Shown here: positions 1 through 4,040 of the stretch, one piece after another
Position numbering within the stretch: position 1 is the stretch's first letter
Layout: every line of letters starts with the position of its first letter
Assembly (NCBI GenBank): GCA_051651645.1
Contig: JBOFSR010000075.1
Span: 1-5,542 of the forward strand
Origin: JBOFSR01 sp051651645
GTDB lineage: Bacteria; Spirochaetota; Spirochaetia; Treponematales; Treponemataceae
Direction of reading: 5' to 3'
DNA length: 5,542 nt
Translations under genes and position numbers: made by a program
Notes under the pieces: generated by a model
Database searches by the model: none
What the model saw: only the letters and a program-made list of their open reading frames with translations
Told to the model about the DNA's origin: nothing

Positions 1-230
1 AGTTTTGCAATGCTCATAGAGTCAGTCATATCACCATAATGGAGATTAATTCTACGGTGCTTATGCATATCTTGAATTAATTCTTTTATATATAAATGTT
101 CAATACGTTGTGTGTTAAAAGATGAAGAGCGTCGAATAATTCCATGTACTTCGTAGTCTTTTTCAAGCAAAAACTCCGCTAAAAAAGATCCATCTTGCCC
201 TGTTATTCCCGTAATTAAAGCTGTTTTCAT
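1..230 (-). CDS. gmd: GDP-mannose 4,6-dehydratase, N-terminal part (runs off left edge)
   Basis: This is the first 76 codons of an NAD(P)-dependent short-chain dehydrogenase/reductase that converts GDP-mannose to GDP-4-keto-6-deoxymannose in the cytoplasm, the entry step to GDP-fucose, GDP-rhamnose and related sugars. Seen directly: the protein opens MKTALITGITGQDGSFLAEF, with the Rossmann GxxGxxG glycines at residues 8, 11 and 14, then HGIIRRSSSFNTQRIEHLY (29-47) and LHYGDMTDS, all typical of Gmd rather than of other sugar epimerases. The ATG at 228-230 gives the usual family N-terminus and has a GAGGA ribosome-binding site 12 nt upstream, the only clear one in the window. The rest of the gene (a family member is about 340-370 aa) lies outside. 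The upstream neighbour on the same strand is a glycosyltransferase, which fits a polysaccharide locus. Confidence 0.93.
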   Translation of the reverse strand, partial: MKTALITGITGQDGSFLAEFLLEKDYEVHGIIRRSSSFNTQRIEHLYIKELIQDMHKHRRINLHYGDMTDSMSIAK

Positions 231-242
231 AATGAATAATTT

Positions 243-247
243 TCCTC
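243..247 (-). promoter_or_regulatory. Ribosome-binding site of gmd
   Basis: The minus strand reads GAGGA, 12 nt before the gmd ATG. The spacing is slightly long but acceptable. It is worth marking because no comparable purine motif precedes the other four genes. Confidence 0.6.
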
Positions 248-264
248 ATAGTAAAATTATCCTA

Positions 265-293
265 ATATTAACAAAATTTAATAAAGTATGCAA
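265..293 (-). promoter_or_regulatory. Sigma-70-type promoter of gmd
   Basis: On the minus strand a -35 box TTGCAT (288-293) and a -10 box TAATAT (265-270) are separated by exactly 17 nt. The predicted transcription start is near position 258, giving a leader of about 28 nt that contains the ribosome-binding site. The -35 box lies in a block (TGCAATAGCAG on the plus strand) that also supplies the -35 of the glycosyltransferase promoter. Confidence 0.6.
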
Positions 294-325
294 TAGCAGT
301 TTTGTTAAAAAATAAATGCTATTGC
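290..325. repeat. Perfect 9-bp inverted repeat overlapping the gmd -35 box
   Basis: GCAATAGCA at 290-298 is mirrored by TGCTATTGC at 317-325, with 18 nt between the arms. The left arm includes most of the -35 box of the gmd promoter, so it could be an operator; there is no T-run beside it. The right arm falls in roughly 28 nt that copy A of the direct repeat has and copy B lacks, so only the gmd promoter carries the full palindrome. Confidence 0.45.
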
Positions 326-361
326 GGTTTGTACAGATTTGATTTAAGTCTTTTTGTGAAT

Positions 362-400
362 AAAAAATTACTATATTGACTTAAACATGAAATATAGTAA
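362..400 (-). terminator. Hairpin plus T-run in repeat copy A, terminator-like
   Basis: A perfect 10-bp inverted repeat (TTACTATATT at 368-377, AATATAGTAA at 391-400, 13-nt loop) is followed on the minus strand by six T residues (362-367). This is the layout of an intrinsic terminator and would separate glycosyltransferase transcripts from gmd. The stem is AT-rich and so weak. In copy B the T-run is kept but the right arm has decayed to 7 of 10 matches, so the hairpin is intact only where a minus-strand gene lies upstream of it. Confidence 0.4.
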
Positions 401-416
401 TTCTTTCAAAAGTTTG

Positions 417-439
417 ATAAAAAACTATTTAAAATAGTT
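417..439 (-). terminator. Possible intrinsic terminator of the glycosyltransferase gene
   Basis: The minus strand reads AACTATT, a three-base TTA loop, AATAGTT, then four more T residues before an A, making six T in all. It starts about 50 nt after the glycosyltransferase stop codon, where a terminator is expected. The stem is only 7 bp with a single G-C pair, so its strength is doubtful; together with the hairpin at 362-400 it could form a tandem terminator. Confidence 0.35.
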
Positions 440-489
440 AATATCTTTAAACTTAATTAAATACGCTGTCACGATTTTTTTGATTAGTA

Positions 490-1587
490 CTAAAATTTTA
501 TGCTCTTTTTTCTTATTAAATTTAATACGTTATAAAGTCTCATTTTTTTTAATAAAAGGCTAACTTTCTTTTTTCTTTTCTGTCTTTTCATAGATTTACC
601 TAATGTAATCCATTTTGTTTCATCTGCTAAAATAATATAATTCCGTAAACTCTTTTCCTCAATATAAAAAGCAAAAAGCAATGGATGTAAAAATTTTGTT
701 TCTTCTAAGCTAACTGAATAACTCTCCAAAAGTTCCTTTGTCTTTTTTGCGAACTCATCTTGAGCTTCAACAGGAATTTCTTTATACCATTGAACAATCC
801 CTTTTAGTGTGTGTAGGCAAAGATCTCTTTGACTTTGTAAAATATTATGCTCTTTCCAAAAGAAAGAAAGATTAATCAGTACTTGTAATAAATCAACTTT
901 ACTCGTATTTTTACTTGCCATTGTTGAGCTAGCATGTTGCCGATAATGCAAATATCTTGACTTATCTCCTATGGTAATAGGTTTAACGATTGTAATATAT
1001 TTATACCAAAACTCCTCATCTTCGTACTTTATATATTCTGGAAATGTTATTTTGTTTGTTTGTATATCTGATGTTTTATAAATCTTATTCCATGGACTAA
1101 CTGATAATTTTGAGGCATCAGGGAGTGTTAAGCGTGTTGGTTTTGTAAAAGGGATATAAAAATAGTCATAAAACCATTCTTTTTTTGTTGCATCATCAAA
1201 ATTAATAGCAGAAAACATCCCTAGGTTTGCATTATGCTTTTCCATTTTTGTAAGCACTGTGTTGTAGGCTTGTTTTTCTATCCAATCATCACTGTCAATA
1301 AATGTAATGAACTCACCTGTAGCATGTTTTATTCCTGTATTTCTTGCTCCACCTTGACTAAGGTTTTTTTCATGCTTGAAGTATTTGATGCGGGAATCTT
1401 TTTTTAGGTAGTTTTGGATAATAACTTCTTCGTTGGCAGGGGAGCAATCATTTACAATAATGATTTCAATATTTCGTAGTGTTTGATTAATTACACTTTC
1501 GAGGCATTCGACTAAGTATTTTTCTGTATTGTATACAGGAATTATTATTGATAATTTAGGTTCATCTCTTTTATAAGGAATAATCAT
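490..1587 (-). CDS. Family 2 glycosyltransferase (GT-A fold)
   Basis: This 365-aa protein is a cytoplasmic or inner-face glycosyltransferase that would move a sugar from a nucleotide donor onto a glycan or lipid carrier. The GT2 domain starts at once: KLSIIIPVYNTEKYLVECLES (11-31), EIIIVNDCSP (41-50, donor-binding Asp47), GGARNTGIKHATGEFITFID up to the DSD metal-binding motif (Asp98-Ser-Asp100), then SPWNKIYK (164-171), YEDEEFWYK (188-196) and YRQHASSTM (215-223). These late motifs are usual in capsule and LPS glycosyltransferases. The C-terminus is strongly basic with no clear transmembrane helix. Donor and acceptor cannot be read from sequence. The ATG at 1585-1587 is the only sensible start, but it has no ribosome-binding site and lies about 8 nt from the predicted transcription start. 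The gene looks more AT-rich than pyrG and sits between direct repeats, suggesting it was inserted. Confidence 0.9.
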   Translation of the reverse strand: MIIPYKRDEPKLSIIIPVYNTEKYLVECLESVINQTLRNIEIIIVNDCSPANEEVIIQNYLKKDSRIKYFKHEKNLSQGGARNTGIKHATGEFITFIDSDDWIEKQAYNTVLTKMEKHNANLGMFSAINFDDATKKEWFYDYFYIPFTKPTRLTLPDASKLSVSPWNKIYKTSDIQTNKITFPEYIKYEDEEFWYKYITIVKPITIGDKSRYLHYRQHASSTMASKNTSKVDLLQVLINLSFFWKEHNILQSQRDLCLHTLKGIVQWYKEIPVEAQDEFAKKTKELLESYSVSLEETKFLHPLLFAFYIEEKSLRNYIILADETKWITLGKSMKRQKRKKKVSLLLKKMRLYNVLNLIRKKSIKF

Positions 1588-1601
1588 ATGTAGTGTGAGA
1601 T

Positions 1602-1630
1602 ATTCTATAAAAAAAAATTATTAATTGCAA
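1602..1630 (-). promoter_or_regulatory. Promoter of the glycosyltransferase with a poly(A/T) spacer
   Basis: On the minus strand a -35 box TTGCAA (1625-1630) and a -10 box TAGAAT (1602-1607) are 17 nt apart. The spacer contains a run of nine T (A on the plus strand, 1609-1617), so slippage would change box spacing. The predicted start is near 1595, giving a leader of about 8 nt with no ribosome-binding site. The -35 lies in the block shared with the gmd promoter; the -10 region is not shared. Confidence 0.5.
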
Positions 1631-1722
1631 TAGCAGCTTTATTAAGTTTAATTTAACCCTCTTTGTTAATAAAAAATTGCTATATTGACTTAAACATAAA
1701 ATAAAGTTATTCTTTCAAAAGT
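1626..1722 (+). repeat. Direct repeat copy B (pcnB upstream region)
   Basis: This is the partner of copy A (289-413): 1650-1722 is 64/73 identical to 341-413 and 1626-1636 is identical to 289-299. It fills most of the gap between the divergent glycosyltransferase and pcnB genes and ends inside the pcnB start codon. It is probably the original copy because it still serves a gene on each side: its left part provides the glycosyltransferase -35 and its right part holds the likely pcnB promoter. Confidence 0.85.
1685..1713 (+). promoter_or_regulatory. Likely promoter of pcnB
   Basis: TTGACT (1685-1690) and TATTCT (1708-1713) are separated by 17 nt. The -35 matches consensus in 5 of 6 bases and the -10 in 4 of 6. 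The predicted transcription start is about 1719-1721, on the GTG start codon itself, which would make the message leaderless. The equivalent in repeat copy A keeps TTGACT (376-381), but its -10 is AATTCT. Confidence 0.45.
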
Positions 1723-2797
1723 GCTTATTAGATATTCTACAAACAAAAAAGGTAAACTTAAAAAAACTGCCACTGTCTATACTCAACAAGATATATCGAT
1801 TTCCAATAGAAACATTGATGAAGAGGCGATAAAAATAATTGCAAAACTTCGAGAAAATAATCACGTTGCCTACCTTGTTGGCGGTGCTGTTCGAGATCTT
1901 TTGGTAAATAAGCGGCCAAAAGATTTTGATATTGTCACCGATGCACTCCCTCAAAAGATAAAAAAGATTTTTAGAAACTCGCGTATAATTGGTAAGCGTT
2001 TTCGTCTTGTGCACATTTTTTTTACAGATAAAATATTTGAGGTAAGTACTTTTCGTTCAATATCGAGTGGCACGGTGGGGAATAGTTTTGGTACCATTGA
2101 TGAAGATGTGCAACGACGAGATTTTACCGTAAATGCCCTCTATTATGACCCAATCAAAAAGCAAATAATTGATTACGTTGATGGCGTTAAGGATATCAAA
2201 AAAAAGATTATAAAACCTGTTATTCCTCTTAAAACAATTTTTAGTGAAGATCCTGTTAGAATGATTCGGGCAATAAAATACAGTGAAAAAAATGATTTTA
2301 GCATTCCTCCTAATGTGCGAAGTGCTATAAAAAAAAATTCGTATTTGCTAACAAGTGTTTCTGCTTCACGTTTAACAGAAGAGCTAATGAAAATTATGAG
2401 CTGTCCTTCTGTTGATAAAGTTTTTTTATCTGCTTACGAGCTATCAATTTTTATGTATTTGCAGCCAACTGCAAGCGATATAATAGAAGAAAATAAACAA
2501 TTTGCAGAAAAATACTACGCAAGCCTTGTCGATCTTGCGTTGTTTAATCAAAAGAATCCTAAGGCACGACTAGGAGAGAGGCTCCATTTTCTCATTTTTG
2601 ATTTTATATGTGAGCTAACTGATTGGCAAAAAGAAGCGGCCGAAAGTACTGTAACATCGATTTATCATAAGGTGTGGTATCAGTGCCGCAATTTTATTTT
2701 ACCGATGAATCCGCCGCGTGTTGAGCTTGATTATGCAATTCGCATATCTTTAAAAAAGCTAGGCGTTAAGGCAAAATTACGAGCGAAAATAAAATAA
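1721..2797 (+). CDS. pcnB: Poly(A) polymerase / tRNA nucleotidyltransferase family protein
   Basis: This 358-aa class II nucleotidyltransferase probably adds 3' poly(A) tails to RNA in the cytoplasm, marking it for decay. The head domain has YLVGGAVRDLL (51-61), the catalytic pair Asp68 and Asp70 in KDFDIV, a likely third acidic residue at Glu107, RRDFTVNALYYD (132-143) and EDPVRMIRAIKY (176-187). The segment IIGKRFRLVHIFF (89-101) resembles the signature separating PcnB-type polymerases from CCA-adding enzymes, so pcnB is preferred; a CCA-adding role is not excluded. It is shorter than E. coli PcnB (about 465 aa), mostly at the C-terminus. The start is GTG with no ribosome-binding site; no ATG in frame lies before the catalytic core, and MLIRYS reads as a plausible N-terminus, but the exact start is uncertain. 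Runs of eight A (2198-2205) and nine A (2329-2337) lie inside the gene. It is divergent from the glycosyltransferase. Confidence 0.88.
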   Translation: MLIRYSTNKKGKLKKTATVYTQQDISISNRNIDEEAIKIIAKLRENNHVAYLVGGAVRDLLVNKRPKDFDIVTDALPQKIKKIFRNSRIIGKRFRLVHIFFTDKIFEVSTFRSISSGTVGNSFGTIDEDVQRRDFTVNALYYDPIKKQIIDYVDGVKDIKKKIIKPVIPLKTIFSEDPVRMIRAIKYSEKNDFSIPPNVRSAIKKNSYLLTSVSASRLTEELMKIMSCPSVDKVFLSAYELSIFMYLQPTASDIIEENKQFAEKYYASLVDLALFNQKNPKARLGERLHFLIFDFICELTDWQKEAAESTVTSIYHKVWYQCRNFILPMNPPRVELDYAIRISLKKLGVKAKLRAKIK

Positions 2798-2864
2798 GCA
2801 ATAAAGGCAAAATACTGTAAGCATGATTTGTAAATCTGCATAATAACAGCTAATCATTTTCAAG

Positions 2865-2889
2865 TTGACTTTTTATTTTCCGATACAAT
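2865..2889 (+). promoter_or_regulatory. Possible promoter elements before the GH18 gene
   Basis: TTGACT (2865-2870) and TACAAT (2884-2889) both look like promoter boxes, but their 13-nt spacing is too short for a normal sigma-70 promoter, and the -10 ends only 3 nt before the ATG. Either one box is accidental, the gene is read from pcnB, or the true promoter lies elsewhere in the 95-bp gap. Confidence 0.2.
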
Positions 2890-2892
2890 AGT

Positions 2893-3966
2893 ATGAAGTA
2901 TTTTAAATTATATGGCGTAGGACTTTTTTTTAGTTTTTTAGCACTTTCATCTTTTGGAATGGGCAATAAAGAAAAAGCTATTAGTGATCAACATTCAGTT
3001 GCAGAAGAAACTCAAAACATTGTTGAAGATAATAGCTTTAACTATGACTTAGCCGAATTTCCATCACTTTCTGAAGCAAAACCGCTTGTTTTTGATGAGA
3101 TTTGGGCGTATGTGCTTGAAGGTAGAGAAAATACATTTAACACGGCATTTCCAATTAGCGACGTAGGTTATTTTGGTGCAACCATTGGCACTTTTGGAAA
3201 ACTTGCAGGAGTACCCGATAGAAAAAAGTTTGCAAAGTATACGGGACGAGTTCATTTGGTGATTGCAGATACAAATCGCTCGCTCACTCATTTTTCGCTT
3301 AATCCTGAGTATCCTGTTCGTGACGTTCTTATCAAAGATATTATTGACGCATCAAAACCTTATGATGGCTTACAAATTGATTTTGAATATGTTCATAAAA
3401 ATGATAAAGAGAATTTTATTAGTTTTTTGCGTGAACTAAAACGCCGACTTCCTAAAAACAAAATTTTTAGCATTGCTGTTCCTGCACGTACACGTAAACT
3501 ACAAAATGATATTTTTGACTATGACGTAATTGCAAAAATTGCGGATCGTATGCTCGTTATGGCATATGACGAACATTGGTCGGGGAGTAAACCAGGGCCT
3601 GTTGCTTCTTTTAGTTGGGGCAGAAATGTTGCAAAATATTGTGTCGAGGCAATTCCTGCCCACAAATTAATTATGGGGCTACCCTTGTACGGTCGAGCAT
3701 GGACAAGTGACAGATCAGCAGGAGCTTACAGGCTTACTTCTGGGCGTCGTATTATGGATGAGCAAGGAATTAAAGAAGCCCCTCGAAAAGATGGCGTGCC
3801 TCATTTGAGTTATGAAGTTTCTTCAACCGTAACGCTTTACTACGATGATGTACAATCCTTATATGAGAGAAGTATTTTGTATACAGATTTAGGTGTTAAG
3901 TCGATTGGTTTTTGGCGAATGGGACTTGAAGATACCAATATTTGGTCGTTGTTACAGCACCGCTAA
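2893..3966 (+). CDS. Exported GH18-family glycosidase (YaaH/SleL-like)
   Basis: This 357-aa protein is a GH18 TIM-barrel enzyme of the type related to spore-cortex N-acetylglucosaminidases, so it probably acts on peptidoglycan or another amino-sugar polymer in the periplasm; the true substrate is unknown. Residues 1-23 form a signal peptide (Lys-rich start, hydrophobic LYGVGLFFSFLALSSFG). The barrel has the catalytic motif DGLQIDFE at 158-165, with Glu165 the expected acid/base and Asp163 assisting; the middle Asp of the classical DxxDxDxE motif is Gln161, and replacement at that site is common in this subgroup. MAYDEHW (223-229), GLPLYGRAW (262-270) and GFWRMGLED (339-347) complete the family pattern. 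No LysM or other wall-binding repeat is visible; the 24-60 stretch is an acidic linker. The ATG gives an intact signal peptide but has no ribosome-binding site. It lies 95 bp after pcnB and 74 bp before pyrG. Confidence 0.87.
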   Translation: MKYFKLYGVGLFFSFLALSSFGMGNKEKAISDQHSVAEETQNIVEDNSFNYDLAEFPSLSEAKPLVFDEIWAYVLEGRENTFNTAFPISDVGYFGATIGTFGKLAGVPDRKKFAKYTGRVHLVIADTNRSLTHFSLNPEYPVRDVLIKDIIDASKPYDGLQIDFEYVHKNDKENFISFLRELKRRLPKNKIFSIAVPARTRKLQNDIFDYDVIAKIADRMLVMAYDEHWSGSKPGPVASFSWGRNVAKYCVEAIPAHKLIMGLPLYGRAWTSDRSAGAYRLTSGRRIMDEQGIKEAPRKDGVPHLSYEVSSTVTLYYDDVQSLYERSILYTDLGVKSIGFWRMGLEDTNIWSLLQHR

Positions 3967-4005
3967 CGAGAGTAAGCCTCTTATTAACAACTGTAGAGCA
4001 ATGTC

Positions 4006-4034
4006 TTGATAAAAGCCGTTGCTTGTGATAAAAT
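4006..4034 (+). promoter_or_regulatory. Promoter of pyrG, probably giving a leaderless message
   Basis: TTGATA (4006-4011) and TAAAAT (4029-4034) are exactly 17 nt apart, each matching consensus in 5 of 6 bases. Six bases separate the -10 box from the ATG at 4041, so transcription would start on or beside the A of the start codon. No ribosome-binding site is present. There is no room for a leader of the kind used for CTP-sensing attenuation of pyrG in some Gram-positive bacteria. Confidence 0.65.
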
Positions 4035-4040
4035 TATCGC

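Larger units (their letters stand above)
289..413 (+). repeat. Direct repeat copy A (duplicate of the pcnB upstream region)
   Basis: Positions 341-413 align without gaps to 1650-1722 with 64 of 73 bases identical; the longest identical run is CTATATTGACTTAAACAT (371-388 and 1680-1697), followed later by ATTCTTTCAAAAGT (400-413). A second block, TGCAATAGCAG at 289-299, matches 1626-1636 exactly. Between the two blocks copy A carries about 28 extra bases. The copy lies between the glycosyltransferase and gmd in the same orientation as copy B. Its right end corresponds to the first two bases of the pcnB start codon, but here the frame meets stop codons at once, so no pcnB coding sequence was carried along. 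Confidence 0.85.

Noticed and set aside
231..489. Search for a small gene or RNA gene in the longest gap
   Set aside because: All frames are broken by stop codons and no tRNA-like or other known RNA fold was seen; the gap is explained by promoter, repeat and hairpin structures.
543..550. Eight-base A-run (minus strand) near the 3' end of the glycosyltransferase as a programmed frameshift site
   Set aside because: A shift would alter only about the last 16 residues and no stimulating structure was seen; there is no sign that it matters.
289..1722. Direct repeats read as ends of an insertion sequence or transposon
   Set aside because: The enclosed gene is a glycosyltransferase, there is no transposase, and the repeats lack terminal inverted repeats and short target duplications.
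1715..2014. Open frame on the minus strand inside pcnB (99 codons)
   Set aside because: It overlaps the conserved catalytic part of pcnB, has no recognisable motif and no ribosome-binding site, and is best explained as a shadow of the real gene.
2821..2839. Small hairpin GCATGATTTGTAAATCTGC after pcnB
   Set aside because: It could form a short stem with one bulge, but it has no T-run and few G-C pairs, so it cannot be called a terminator.
3064..3291. Open frame on the minus strand inside the GH18 gene (75 codons)
   Set aside because: It lies fully inside a well-supported gene on the other strand and its composition gives no sign of a real protein.
3968..3982. Short stem GAGAG/CTCTT just after the GH18 stop codon
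   Set aside because: The five-pair stem includes a wobble pair and lacks a following T-run; it is within chance expectation.
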